From Byssothecium circinans (taxonomy: Eukaryota; Ascomycota; Dothideomycetes; Pleosporales; Massarinaceae), in contig ML976991.1 in the NCBI GenBank assembly GCA_010015675.1, positions 907,017 through 971,016 on the forward strand: 64,000 bases of DNA, written 5' to 3'. The translations under genes and the position numbers were made by a program. The notes beneath the pieces are model-generated. The model did no database searches, was not told the origin of the DNA, and worked only from the letters and a program-made list of their open reading frames with translations. Positions 24,374-36,453 of the stretch are shown in pieces (position 1 is the stretch's first letter; each line of letters opens with the position of its first letter).

Positions 24374-26010
24374 ACAAGAGCATTCATTTTAGTCGCAGGA
24401 CACTTCCTCGTGCGATTGGTCTGTTTTAAAATTTCTAGGAGAAAAAGGCGTTTTCCGAACCCTGCATCGCATTACACCCCCATCCCCTTCACACACAAAA
24501 ATCTCCCGGTACATATTATACTCTCCACCCCGCCGCCATTGCTTTCGCCAATCCGCCTCAGTCTTCTTCTTCTTCTTCTGCATCGCGTCTAGATTTCTGG
24601 TCTATTTTTCCGTGTCCTTTTCTGCCAGCGTAATTAGTAACATCACCATGTTTTCATCACCTTTCTCCCGTTGTCCATCTATCCCATTCAAGTACACGCA
24701 CTGTGTGCGGTGTCACGACTATCGGAATGCGGACCTCCTATTATCAAGATACCTTACAGATAGTCCCAAAAAAATCAATTATTAAAAAGTTGAACCACAT
24801 TCCCACAACCCCCCCATCCCATCCTATCACCAGAGAAAGATGAGAAGAATTTTTATTTTTTTACCGATAATACCCGCACCCACTCTCCTCCCTTATCTGC
24901 CTTACCACAAAGCCGAAGCCAAAGGCCACGCAAAGAGAAAAAAAAAAGAAATAATCCAGAGACACGCAAAGTTTCACCACCCATATAGCCCCTCCCTTTT
25001 CAAAAAACCTCACGCCACTTCCCTCCCCTGTCCCGACCCTCGCATGAACACCTCACGAGCTGCCAAGCCCGCAATCCCAAAAAACGCACGTACGGTACTG
25101 GAAACGCTCCTCGTCGCCACCTGCAGTCAGTCCATCCCAGCCCGACACGTGAAATCGAATCGAGCAGAGTCGGCAAAAGATGCTCCGTTTTTGTTGTCGT
25201 TGCTGTTCGGTTCAAACGCTCAGGTAGACCCTGCGGGGCTCGAGGCCCTTCGGTATGGGACCTGGGACGGAGGGATGGACGGAATCCCTTGGATAGATGA
25301 TGAGACGCTTCTCTTGGCACTATGGCTTCAGGTTCCGCGCTCGGAGGGATCTGTGGCAGTGTGGGTACGCCGGGCGGGCGTGGGGCTGGGGCTGAGTGGG
25401 ATCCGGCACTGCTTGCTTGTCGTGCTTGCGTTGCTTATGTTGTGGAAATGTGGGTGGGTTTGGGAGGTTAAGCTTTAGTGGGGATGGGCTTGGTTTGGGA
25501 AAGGGGGGGTTTGAGTGGTGAATAGAGGGGGGTGGAAGGCTTGGTGAGTGGATGTGGATGTGGATATGGTGGGGTTTTGGTGGGGGCGTGGGTGGGGGGC
25601 GTACTGTAAGTGGTGCTTGTTTTAAGTTCTTGGGTTTGGGGTGTGAAGTTTTGCGTTTTGGGTTGGTGGTGTGGTGGATGGGTGATCACTGGCTAATGCT
25701 GGTGTGAGGTTTCCGATGGTGATGATTGTTGTTCGGGATTCGCCTAGGTATTGGCGTGGGAAAGTTCGTACGAGCTAGGTTGTCTGCGGGTAAGGCGTGT
25801 TTGGTGAGAGAAGGATCCGCCGGTGTAGTGTATGCATGGTGGCGCTAATGTTTGACGGTGAGGCGTGGAAGACGTGGAAGGTTATGCGGTGGGATTGCGT
25901 TCGGTATCCGTGGAACGCGATGAGAAACATTTGTCGGATTTCACCACAATGGAGTATGTGAATTATGCGAGTTGAGAAGAGTGATCGGTGTGGTTAGTCA
26001 ACGATTCGAT
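24374..26010. other. Intergenic, noxB to metallo-beta-lactamase gene
   Basis: No supported gene. An open plus-strand frame at 24840-25478 has low-complexity ends and no domain. The interval about 25460-25680 is unusually G/T-rich on the plus strand (GGTGGG, GTGGATG runs) and asymmetric. The distal exon of the metallo-beta-lactamase gene, if one exists, would lie here, but I could not find it. Confidence 0.45.
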
Positions 26011-26868
26011 TCAGTCACCAGCCAGCAGCACAAAGTCATCCTCTTCTCTATCCAAACCATTCTTAACCCGAACAAGCATCATTTGATGCCCCGCCGAATG
26101 GCCCGGCGCATCTATTAGATACGCCGCGCCATCGCCAAAGACGTCAAAAGTATGGTTGAAAGAACCTAAACCTATCCATCCCTTCCCCCCCGGTCTGCTG
26201 AGGTCAACAGCTTCGTACAAGCCATCTTTCTTTGCCTTTTCAACTTTCCCAGCTCTTTCATCCCCAGTCTTCCTTAATTCCTCGTCGCTAATATAGAACT
26301 CGACTACTCTTCGACTACTATCTGTAGGCAACGTTTCGCTCAACGTCGGCGCATCTTCTTCGACTGGATACCCAGGCCTAGCATACGTGCAACACGTGGG
26401 CCCAACCCAGAGTTCCGCCTTGTGGAACCCTGCCTTCGCGCCGTCGCCGACATGGTCAAAATGCATGTGAGAGAAAACAACCGCTTTAATGTTCCCGGGT
26501 TGCTGTTCTCTGCTGCCGTGTTTTTTGAGGATGTCGGCTGGTGATCTGGGCGTGCAGTCGAAGGAGGGAAGGACATGCTTGACGAGGTAGGGAGGCAGGT
26601 TTTCGAGATCTTTGCGCATGCCGAGGTCGAAGATATAGTGGGTTTTTGTGAGTGGATGGTGGATTAGGAAACAGTAGTCCGGGGCGTAGAATTTCTTGGG
26701 CGAGGCTTCATTGATGGTGGAGGTGGAGGTATCGGGTTTGATTGGGCTGGGGAGCAGAACGAGATCTTCTGGGAGAATGAGTCCGCCGGCTTGGAGGAGG
26801 TGCACTTCGCATGTTGCACTTGAGGAGGGGATGGGATGCCATGGGAAATCGGGGGCTTGTTGAGCCAT
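26011..26868 (-). CDS. Metallo-beta-lactamase-fold hydrolase, apparently 3'-truncated
   Basis: Uninterrupted frame of 285 residues with an MBL fold of the lactonase-like fungal group. The zinc motif is HMHFDHVGD (H134, H136, D138, H139), a second histidine lies in DAPGHSAGHQM, and the bridging aspartate is in the last triplet, LLAGD. The frame stops at TGA right after this Asp. Family members normally run another 60-90 residues, with a further metal-binding His and ..LAHD-like ending. Either a weak donor (GGTGAC at the end) leads to an exon I could not recognise, or the gene is truncated. Substrate unknown; family assignment is firm. Confidence 0.75.
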   Translation of the reverse strand: MAQQAPDFPWHPIPSSSATCEVHLLQAGGLILPEDLVLLPSPIKPDTSTSTINEASPKKFYAPDYCFLIHHPLTKTHYIFDLGMRKDLENLPPYLVKHVLPSFDCTPRSPADILKKHGSREQQPGNIKAVVFSHMHFDHVGDGAKAGFHKAELWVGPTCCTYARPGYPVEEDAPTLSETLPTDSSRRVVEFYISDEELRKTGDERAGKVEKAKKDGLYEAVDLSRPGGKGWIGLGSFNHTFDVFGDGAAYLIDAPGHSAGHQMMLVRVKNGLDREEDDFVLLAGD

Positions 26869-27533
26869 GGTGATAGGGTGGGGTTTGAACTGAAGGTCGG
26901 TGGACTCTGTGTTTTACATATCGTGTAAAGCAAAAGAAAATTGTTCGTTGGATTGACAGCTGGTGAGAGAGTATGAAGGCAGCTTTGTCTTCCTTGAGAT
27001 GGATGTACTGTACATTGCGGACCTCGGCAGTGATGACGTCACAGACCATACTATGTCACTATGAGACCTTTATGCAGATCTTTTCACTGGAGGTTGAGGC
27101 CAGCAAGATGGTGCGACATCGCAACTGATAAACGTTGAAGATGCTGAGGAAAAGGTGTTGCTTGAGGAAATAGATGGTTGCGTTAAGAATCGCGTCGTCT
27201 TAAAGTAGCTTAGCGGATTCACATCGCTTATCGCTATCCTACATACCCCTGCTTCTCGTGATGCCAGTATCACTGCTACATTCACTTTCAATTCGATTTG
27301 AGACGAGAGTCATTTTCAGAAGCTCAATATTTTCGAAGCTGATCTAGCTCGCTTGGAATGAGTACCGCTGCCTAACAGTAAAGCCTAAGGTAGGATTCAT
27401 CTCATCTTGTTCCTGGCTTTCTTTGGGGTCGCCAATATTACCGTGCCACCCCCTTAACCCCACACCTCCATCTCTCAATGATCGAAGTCAGACTTCACTA
27501 CTGACACTACAATTGTAGGGCAAGGCGCGCAAC
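26869..27533. other. Divergent intergenic region
   Basis: Separates the divergent metallo-beta-lactamase and 709-residue genes; presumably holds both promoters. No additional gene seen. Confidence 0.5.
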
Positions 27534-29900
27534 ATGACTTTTTGGTCCTACAGTCTGCGCAGTCTTGCGCGACGTCCGCATATCGTTCGCATCCCACTCC
27601 GAGCACCAGTGTTGAAGCCAGTCAGACCGACTTGCAGTTTTCAATCCCGAAAGTACTCCTCTGCACCGTCTGACAGCAAAAAACCGCCCGGCCGAACGCA
27701 ACGGGATGAGAATCTACGGAACCTTGATATTGACGAGATCGAAAAGCGGATGAAATACTTGTCTGGCGACCACGCAACATGGTGAGTAAAGCTCTAGCAA
27801 CAAAGGGTGCTGAACACTTCACATGGCTCTACGATTTTAGATTTTCCCATCCAAGTAGCAAGATGAAGCGCACTGACGCCCCTTTGGATAAGCTTTGCTA
27901 ACCTTGTACCCCGTACTCAGGGACCATGAGAAGCTCAAAAAACTCAGCTATGGTAAGATTGCCTTCTCCTCAATTGTAGTTGCTAAGACATGGCAGTTGA
28001 GGACCTGTTACCGGCTACCATTTACGAGGGTTTTGGAGACTATGCTATCAGTGGCCATCGACCTGGCGGCGGCCGTCCATCGTTTCCGCTATTGACACAA
28101 GAAGAGTTCGTTTACCTGGACACGCCATATAATCAATGGGCACCTGCGCCTTACAACGACCTCACGTATTCCTGCAACGACAAATTGATGCCCTTATTCG
28201 GTACGGATGAAAACAATGAGCTCAAAATGTCTTCGTTCAGCCGATTTTCTGCCCGCCTACGACCCTTGAAGGCAAAAATGTGGATCGGAACGGTTCCGCT
28301 CACGCAAGAGCGCTGGCTAGCGAAGAAGATGGATGACCCGGAAAACTACCACATGCTTTTCGAACTCATACGCGACATTCTTACGGTCTTCGCTTATCTC
28401 AACTATCACCAGACGTTGGACCACACGCGATATTGTTTCAATTGGCTAGTCGACAAGTTTGTGGAATTCGAGGGCGCCGCGAATCTCCTCCGCGAGCAGA
28501 AAGGCATCCAGGAAAAATTGAACCTTTCTGGCATGTGGGCAGAATACTACCACGATGTGGTGTCAACCATGTCGAACCGAACACACAAGTGGATCGTTGA
28601 CCGTGTGGAAGAGGTGCAGGACCGGGCTTTCGCAGACTATAACGCGGCCCTGCAAAAAGCTGGAGATGATCAGGAGGCCATCGCCAAAGCGGGCAAGAAA
28701 TACTACGAATGCGTTCAGGATCTCAACTCCGCGGTGACGAAGGTAGACTATGTACTCGGTGTGCCAATGACGGGGTTTAAAGGTTATGGTTCCTCGGAAA
28801 GCGCTTTGGATCTCCCGCTACAAGTTCGCAGAGAAGCCTACATGAACATGTATGGAACGAAGTCGTCGACACATCAAAAGAAGATTCTGCAGGCCCAGGA
28901 TGAGGAAGCAAAGTCTGAGCCTCCTCTAGATCGTATTTCAATCACGTTCGAAGAAAGGACGAAGTTACTGCAACATGCAGGACCCCGGTTCCGGGATAAG
29001 GAGGCCTTCATCGGCCACTTCCATGAAGGGAGAAAGAACCGCGCTGAGACTCGATTAGCATTACGTGGAAAGCCTAGTCCCCTCGGTGAAGAACACTGGA
29101 TCACGATATTGAAGGAGCGCATGGAGTTCTACCTTGCAAATGGTCGAGATCGCAAAACTCACAGATGGGGGTTTGTGTGGTACCGGCTGACTTACAAGCA
29201 AACGGACGAAGAATGGGCAAACTTCCTGGCCAAATTTGAGGCTCATGTGTTCAAATCTGGTCGGTGGATTGACGGCTGGGATACTATTACAGACATGGCT
29301 GGACTGACATTCGTCGATGGGCGTGACTTTGGGATTGCGGAAGGTGACATTGGCGCTGCTAAAGAGTATGTCTTCCCATGCCGTATATGCAACGAGAAAC
29401 CTTCGCTAATCTCTTGCAGGCACTTCAAATCACGCTTCCCCATGCTCCCCACCTTGGGCCGCATGTGGACAAACGACTTCCTCGTCATCGACGACCAATC
29501 CTACGACTCGCACATGCATGCCAAATCCGAGGACCCCTCAGAAGGTCCACTTCCTTTACCCTTCCGGGGATCCTACGGCGATAACGGTCCGCACGTGCGA
29601 CTAGTCGATACAGTAGAGTATCCTCAAGAAATGCTTGACGAGTTGTATCCGGGATATAACGGCGAGCTGAAAGTTCTATCTAGCTTAGTGCTGGAGGAAC
29701 TGTATCCTTTGTTGGCCACCTATGCAATTAGACCGGCCGGCCTGTGGCCGCTTGCAAGATTGCATCCTCAGGAAGTGTTTGTGGGGCATACGGTTAATGT
29801 GCAGGAGGCATGGTGGGAATGGAATAGGATTGAAAAGACGTCGATGATGACGGCGTTTTGGGAGCACTTGAGGAAGAAGAAGACCGCAATGGATCGATAG
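27534..29900 (+). CDS. Uncharacterised 709-residue fungal protein, probably mitochondrial
   Basis: I do not recognise a characterised family. Exons 27534-27781, 27921-27952 (32 nt), 27997-29365 and 29420-29900 give 709 residues; all junction phases agree, which supports a real gene. The N-terminus (SLRSLARRPHIVRIPLRAP.., rich in Arg/Ser, no acids for about 45 residues) looks like a mitochondrial presequence. The body is Trp/Tyr-rich and mostly helical, with no membrane segment. The second half contains WGFVWYRLTYKQTDEEW and FLVIDDQSYDSH, a pattern I associate with unnamed fungal proteins. The last intron (29366-29419) is 54 nt with no in-frame stop, so a retained form would still be open. The gene diverges from the metallo-beta-lactamase gene. 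Confidence 0.8.
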
Positions 29901-32067
29901 GGCTGAGATGATGCAGGCCTTCGAAGCGTCTTTCGGAAAAATCTGGTCGCCAGCTCGGCTAGTGTTGGGGATGAAGTTTAGGTGTCAGACTGGGCCACTT
30001 CATATATACCACCTCACCGGTGAATTCTCATCGGACTGCCTTTTGTTCCAAGACTAGGCATGCTTTCGAGTCAGGACGGCGGCTGCGAGGCTCCGTCTAC
30101 CAGTAAGGTCATGGTACCTATTCCTAAAGGTAGTGTCTACGTTTCCATGCTTGTGGGAGAGTGAGAAAGCACCATCTGAACATGCGTCTCTCAAATAGCA
30201 CAAAGAGTAGGGAATAAACAAGCCTTATCGAAGGCTCTCTCTGTAGGCAAATCTCAATAAAAGAGAAAAAGAAACGAAAAGGATCCTCTTAAAACCCCCA
30301 CCAAGTGGGATGTAGCACCAAGTACTTTACTTAGAGGATAATTTCTTACTGTGTCGAGAGTGAGGCTGGGTGGTTGCGCTGCATCTCACTTTTTCCACTA
30401 CGTGAGAGGCTATCTCATACCGGTAACTCACGCATTCCCTCCCTATCCTTACAAAATGATTCCTTCTTTAAACCTCCACTGCACGTTCACTCTCACATCA
30501 TCACATTTGAACCGTTCGACAAAATGAAGCCAAGACAACGTCACCCAGACGCAATCCCAATGTTGAAAGGGAATAACCGACTTACGTTAAACAAGCAATA
30601 GCTATCCTTGATCGGATGAGCGTAATGGGTCAGCAACTTACCATCTTCACTAGTGCCATAGCTGTTGGAGACATAAACGTCCCTTCGTAGGGATGAGCTG
30701 CAACTAACGTAGCCAGAGGGTGCACTACATCGCCACCGTATTCGAAACCCGTCTATCCCAAAGCTCAGCCAGATCAGAAGCTCCTACTAGAGGCGCTGGA
30801 CGACGATACATCGCTCATCATCAACAATTTAACGTCCGGTATCGATTCATCTTCGATACGAAACCACTACCATGTTTATCGATTTCTGCATTCAACCCCA
30901 ACCCTATAGTCCGCTGGTAATTGCGTACAGAACGTATCCAAAAGCTCATCGAAGATATTTTCCAACATGGCGATATCAGGACTTATGTACCAACATCAGA
31001 ACTCTTCTTACGAAAGAAGCGCCACATGCATCCAGCGCGAGCGCGTCGTCCATCAGAAAACTATCAGGGCTGCAGGAGCGTCGAATGACAAATTTCTATG
31101 ACTACAGAGAAAGCCATTTTCGCGATGCCGGCTTGAAGATAGTGACATTGGCTGAGGTATGATAACCTGGTTCATCCTAAAACCTCAGTTCAAAATTATG
31201 CAAAAATAAAAGGCGCCCCATGCGTAATTCGAACCCACGTCCAAAAAAACCATAAAAAAGCAGCTAACCTAGCCAGGTTCTCCCACGATAAGAGCAGTGG
31301 CTATCTCTTACCCAGAAGACCGAACGGAAATATGCAAGCAACAGAACCGAGGCCCTGGTAGGCAGTGCTTTTATGAAGATTTGACCTCGTAATTAAATAT
31401 ATATAGGGTAAAAAAGGTGTTGCGGGGTATATATTGTGCGCGCGCAAATACAGAAGTGCGGAACCCGTTTGCTGTGCGGGCGGTCGGCAAAGAAGGCAAA
31501 CAAGCCTCTCTCGCAACCGACTTCTCCGTCATCTTAATGTGCCATTTCGAGTTGCTACTGTTTCCAGATAGTTCACGTGTAGTTACTATTTCCTATCTTT
31601 AGGTTTAGGTTTAGTTTCTAGAATGACCTATCTGGGTACAGTACGGTATCTTGGTAGTTAACGTCCATCACTGCTGGTCGAGAAACACCCTACCTCGAGA
31701 CGAATCCATTTTTTAAGCACTACAATTCTTTCACTTGTAAGCAAATAAAGTAACAGCGCCTGTGATATTTTTCTTTGAACATTTCTCTTCCCGGAACCAG
31801 CCTGTAGCGCGAAAAATGCAACGGTTTTGACCTGCCGTCAACCGCTCCGTTCACAGCGTCCAGGGCCGTTTTAGCTTTGCACGCGTGTTCCATTACGGCT
31901 GTCGATACTTCTTCAAATTTCGGAGCGCCAGGATGATAGTTCCACATAAGGAGAAGATAATTTCAAGTTTTTAAGACGCTCGGCCTCTGAAAACATACAC
32001 TCCGAATTTATCCGTGTGAAGTAGTCGACGGTATATTTTAGCGTGAGAATTATCCTTTAGTAAGACG
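29901..32067. other. 2.2-kb intergenic stretch
   Basis: No protein gene supported. A minus-strand TTCGAAT loop-like segment at about 31200-31290 superficially resembles a tRNA T-arm but does not fold (see rejected items). The remainder looks like ordinary spacer of moderate AT content. Confidence 0.45.
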
Positions 32068-32881
32068 TTAAGCATCAAATCCTGTCCCCCCTTCGTCTCT
32101 CCTTTCGTCTCTCCTTAATGGCGTCTCCTCGTTAATTCTTTCTTCTACATCCACTCCTTCCACAGCTTCTCCTCCAGCCTCAACATCGCCCACTGTCTCT
32201 CCTCGACAATCTATTATTTTCCACAACGCCTCTCTCTGCAACCTCATCCTTTGCCTATATCTCCAGTATGTCCCCGGGAGAAACGTCTTAAAGAGCCAAT
32301 GCCCAATTGGTAGAAGTAAAGTAGCACTCCAAATCATTATCGGCATAGTGACCTGGAGGCTCACTAAAACATTCTGCCAGTCGAGGGAGAGCACACCCGC
32401 GATAATGAAGTATGAGTAGCCGTCAAAAAGGTCGATGTCTTCCGTGTGTAGGGAGTTGAATTTGAATATGCCGAACACGAAGGATATAAGGGAGAGGAAG
32501 AAGAAGAGCGTGCTAGGACAGAGCACGCTGTAGGGTGTTATTGCCTATATTCGGACCATCAGTATAGCCTTCTGATCTGTAGGGTGATGTGAAGGGGAAC
32601 AGAGAAGAAGTTGGGGAAGAGCTTACAATTAATATAGCACTAAGATCATCAGTCTTGCAGATATACGATGTTGTCGAATTTGCATCGCTGAATAGAATTC
32701 GTAGGGCAACCGCTCTGGTTACAGCTGATGCGGGGGTGGGGTCGTAATGTGAGATTGCGATCGCGCAGTAGAAGGTTATGACGGCGATGATGAGTTGGCA
32801 GAGGAAGGTATAGACTCTAAGATGTCTTCCTTGGATGCTCTCGTCTTGGGGCATTTTAGCACGGCTGACCAGTCTCGGCAC
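32068..32881 (-). CDS. Small multi-pass membrane protein, function unknown
   Basis: Exons 32881-32627 and 32544-32068 (82-nt intron, GTAAGC...ATATAG, phase 0) give 243 residues. Hydrophobic segments are FLCQLIIAVITFYCAIAI (~30-48), a second after the splice (YSVLCPSTLFFFLSLISFVF), a third around YSYFIIAGVLSL, and a fourth at VSLQVTMPIMIWSATLLLPI. A basic patch then leads into an acidic cytosolic-looking tail (EEETP-like, ..EERINEETPLRRDERR). An N-glycosylation sequon (NSTT) lies between the first two segments. No family recognised. A second ATG at 32854 is an alternative start. The splice phase and topology support a real gene. Confidence 0.7.
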
Positions 32882-33982
32882 CGGATGCGATATTGGCTGT
32901 CTGGATATCGGTGGGCCATTAGTGAGCTATTAATCACCTTGCAACTTACTGTTGATTATGTTTTGAGTCAGATCATGCGTCGAGACTGCCAGGTATGATG
33001 CTATCGTAGTTGTAGAGTTGACGGTGGTGGAACTAGATCCTCGCGCTAAGATTGCGGGACTACTTCACACTAGCCGGGATTGGAAACTGCGCCATCCGAA
33101 AGTACCGACTGGGGTGGCGACAGTGCATACATTTGCGCGCGATAGCGGGCGTGGGGCTTAGGATGACTTCCTACTATTGTAATGAGGCTTATAGGCTCGG
33201 ATATAGCTCTTTTATGTGTATTGTAAGGAGTACGAGCTTAATGGTAGTGCTAGAGTAAGTGGATATTGTTTTGCCGCAAAAGAAGACTCTGAGCGAATCA
33301 GGCGAGATGGCGGCGGGGCTCTCGTAATTTTTAGTTCGGAGGGGTCCTAGATGTTTACGAATAGCTACGGCACGTCGTCTATATAGGTTTAAAACGTAAA
33401 TCAACGTGCGAACGGAATTTGATTTGTTTGAAATTCAAGTACCCCTCATATTTCTCGGTGTGGGGTGTTTCTCGACCTACAGTGATGGACGTTATATTCT
33501 ATGATTCATGGATCTATTGAGGAGGATTACTACCCGCGTGTTGATTTTATGTACATTGTGTTTCCTTGTTTAAAAAAACAAAACAAGAACTTGTTGATCT
33601 TCTTTGTACTAAGCTGTAAGCGCATTGTACTACGCTCCTTGCACACCCGGACTGAGTAAAAGGCGACAGCAGATTGACAGCTCCTCAGTTCGAACTTAGT
33701 TCTATACGCCATGAAATGCTACGCTATGCTATACCATGCCAGATGAACACGCACCGCTATCTTATATACAAAGAATACCATGTTTTACCACAGCAATCTA
33801 AAACGCGAAAATACAAACAATAGCAAAGAGCGCCTAACAACTCCAACAAAAAAACAACAACAGAATCGGGTATATATCCACCTGAACGGAAAAGCAAAGA
33901 AAAGAAAACATATCCCTAAACCAAAAGAAAAAAAGTCCTCCTCAACAACCGCAGTGCCCGCCCGCGTCAACCCCCGGAAACC
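32882..33982. other. Intergenic, membrane protein to GH16
   Basis: No gene supported. A/C-rich DNA at about 33780-33970 probably belongs to the 3' UTR of the GH16 gene on the minus strand. Confidence 0.45.
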
Positions 33983-35047
33983 CTAATACCTCCTCCTCAC
34001 ACTCCTCCTCCCCTTACTCCCCCCCTCATAGAATCTCAACCCCGCAACCTCCCAATACGCATCCTTAAACGCCTCGGGGTTATTCATTACATACTCCTGA
34101 CAAGTCTTCGCGCCCGTCTTCTTCGCACACCCGCCCTCATCCCACACCTTCCCCGCCCAATCGCCGCAGAACGCCGTGTTGAAGATGATCTTCAGGCTGT
34201 CGAAGGACTTGGTATAATCGCATCCCGTGCCCGAGAACCTGGCGAGCGGGGTGCCGAAGGAAGATGGGTCGGGGGCTGTGCTGTTGGAGGAGGGGGAGGC
34301 GAGTTTCTGAGTGACGGTGGAGTTGCGCGGGAGGAACCACACTGTGATTCCTTCGGGTGTCCATTCCGTGGCGTAGACACCGCCGCCCGCGCTGTTGAAA
34401 TCGGTGCCGTAGGTGGCGAGGCCGCGGTTCGTCGGCGCTTTGATCGAGCAGCCGACGTTGTCGCCTTGGCCTTGGGCCTTGACGTCGCAGTTCGGCGTCG
34501 TGATGGAGCCCATGAATGCCGGGGAGCCGGCGGCGGTGCTGCCCTGAGAAGCGTTGTTCTTGTCGATGGCGCAGCCGCTGGACGTATGCAGTGTGACGGC
34601 GTTTGAAGTCTCGGCGTTGACGCCTTCGAGGATATCAATTTCGCCGGCGGAAGGCCACACTGCCTTTCCGTCTTTCCCCATACCTAGCATCCAGAACGCG
34701 GGCCATGAGCCGCAGATTGAATCGGGCATGTGGCGGATGTCGGCGAGCAGGAGTCCATGGTTCCAGGTCTTTTTGCTCTCGAGCCGGACGCTGGCTCGTC
34801 CCTTGGGGTCTTTGGTGCTGTGGTCGACGCCCATGAAGACGGACTGCGTGTCGTTGAGGTAGCCGACGAGGTTGGATTTCACGGCCGCGTCGCGGGTTTG
34901 GTATTGTACGAAGCCGTTAGTGGGATCGGGGCCGGAGAAGAAGTCGAAGGCGGAGAAGAAGTTTTTGTAGGTTAGGTCGTCTTTGAGGGTGTAGGCTGCG
35001 GAGGCTGTAGATGCCAGGGCGAGACTGGCGAGAATTTTTGAGCGCAT
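33983..35047 (-). CDS. Secreted GH16 endo-1,3(4)-beta-glucanase
   Basis: Single-exon gene of 354 residues. The signal peptide is residues 1-18 (KILASLALASTASAA|Y). The GH16 jelly-roll catalytic core carries GEIDILEG, giving the retaining-mechanism nucleophile E136, assisting D138 and acid/base E141. CGSWPAFWM precedes it and the C-terminal CGDWAGKVW follows, as in fungal mixed-linkage glucanases. Several N-x-S/T sequons are present. Predicted role: cleavage of beta-1,3 or beta-1,3/1,4 glucan in the wall or in plant material. The frame stays open upstream to 35287, but the ATG at 35047 is directly before the signal peptide and is the likely start. The last residues are strongly basic (KGRRSVRRRY), which is unusual for a secreted hydrolase tail. 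Confidence 0.92.
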   Translation of the reverse strand: MRSKILASLALASTASAAYTLKDDLTYKNFFSAFDFFSGPDPTNGFVQYQTRDAAVKSNLVGYLNDTQSVFMGVDHSTKDPKGRASVRLESKKTWNHGLLLADIRHMPDSICGSWPAFWMLGMGKDGKAVWPSAGEIDILEGVNAETSNAVTLHTSSGCAIDKNNASQGSTAAGSPAFMGSITTPNCDVKAQGQGDNVGCSIKAPTNRGLATYGTDFNSAGGGVYATEWTPEGITVWFLPRNSTVTQKLASPSSNSTAPDPSSFGTPLARFSGTGCDYTKSFDSLKIIFNTAFCGDWAGKVWDEGGCAKKTGAKTCQEYVMNNPEAFKDAYWEVAGLRFYEGGSKGRRSVRRRY

Positions 35048-36453
35048 GTTGGATGGTGGGTTGTGTCGTGTGTGCTTGTAGTCGTGATAAGGTCGTAATT
35101 GTAGTTGTAGTCGTCGACAGAACGAAGCAAGAAGAAAATTTGAGACCAGTCTCTTGGAAGAATGAAGTGAGGCCTGTGACCAGCAACAGTAGTAGAATAA
35201 AATCTTCAACGAAGAGAGAGAGAAAGAGAGTGTGTGGATGCGAAAGTGACAATCCAACAAAAGAGGAAGATGAAGAAGGGAAATCAAATATAAAGGTCAC
35301 AGAGGCCCGACTGTTCCTTTGTTTCAATGACCCACCCTTTTTTATTCATCTCGCAAGAACACTATAAACACACAATGGAAACAATAAGACAGGAGACGTA
35401 CCTAACCTGCACGTCACAAACGACCTTCCTTAGCTTCGTTTGGTGAAGGCCATGGGCCTGTCCAGCGGTTAACCAACAGATGAAGCGGAGACAGCGGTAA
35501 CATGGAGGTTTCTTGACTCGTCTATCGAATTCATTCGGTAAACTGTGCGAGACGAAATGAAGTGCACAATGTACAGGCGCGTCTAGCCCAGTAACTCAGG
35601 CTCTGCGAACGTGGTCGAGGTTTCTCGGGCCCTGGGATATCACATCTGATTGGCGCGAACCACTCATTGTAACAAAAATTGTGGACCTCCATGCTACGCT
35701 TTTCACAATGTCACCGTACTCACCATTGTATGGCAGCCCGCGGTTCCATTGCTCGACTGTGTGGGGGGAGGCGAATCTTCGATGTTTCGAAAATAGACCC
35801 TGCCCGCGCTCTCATTGGTTGTTAGCGCCTCATTGCCGCCCTACACTCCACGTACCTGCGCCTACTTCCTCACTCTCGCCGTTTCGAAACATCTTCTCGT
35901 ATCTGTGAAACAGACAGAAATCTTCGAGGTCATGATCTGCACTGCATTTGTGAAAGATAAGTCAATTAGCCACCACGTATGCAGTGACGGATAGAAAGAT
36001 CACGCGATTTTCGTGACCGGACATCTGGGGAATTGCCGTGTGAAAAGACCGCGAGGAAGCATCTCATTCGTTACGCGCCCGCCTACATCCATCTACCCAG
36101 GCAGCTAAGTGAAAGCGATAAAAAGGGACAAAAAGCGCACAGAGCAATTGCTTGAAATATGTATAAAATCCTCCCCCAAGAAAAATCTCATGCAACAATT
36201 CCATTTCCAAGAAAATGGGTAGAGAAGATTCGAAAACTCGGAAACTTTTCCAAAAGTCCTTCCTGCAGGCTCTTTCCTCATACGAAGCGCAGTCGTGTAG
36301 TATGATAAAAACTGAAATGAATGTGCGAATCATGTGCATGCTAGGCAAAAAACATTCTGTGACCGGCTAGCGGGCCAGATTCGTCATCCATATAGTGTCG
36401 TGACTTCCTTACGTGAACTTTCTTGGTCAAAACGTTGGTGATGCGGGGCACGT
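35048..36453. other. Intergenic, GH16 promoter to VTS1 3' end
   Basis: No gene supported in 1.4 kb. The interval ~35090-35290 is A/G-rich on the plus strand (pyrimidine-rich on the GH16 coding strand), typical of a fungal 5' leader. Confidence 0.5.

Noticed and set aside
24840..25478. 212-codon open frame on the plus strand
   Set aside because: Low-complexity ends, no domain, no splice partners and no plausible family; likely chance in a GC-skewed region.
31200..31290. tRNA-like segment on the minus strand with a TTCGAAT loop
   Set aside because: The putative T-stem has a mismatch and wobble pairs, no matching acceptor 5' strand or anticodon arm can be drawn, and a T-rich run interrupts it.
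31598..31616. Telomere-like TTTAGG repeats
   Set aside because: Only two to three TTTAGG units in interior sequence; not the fungal TTAGGG array.
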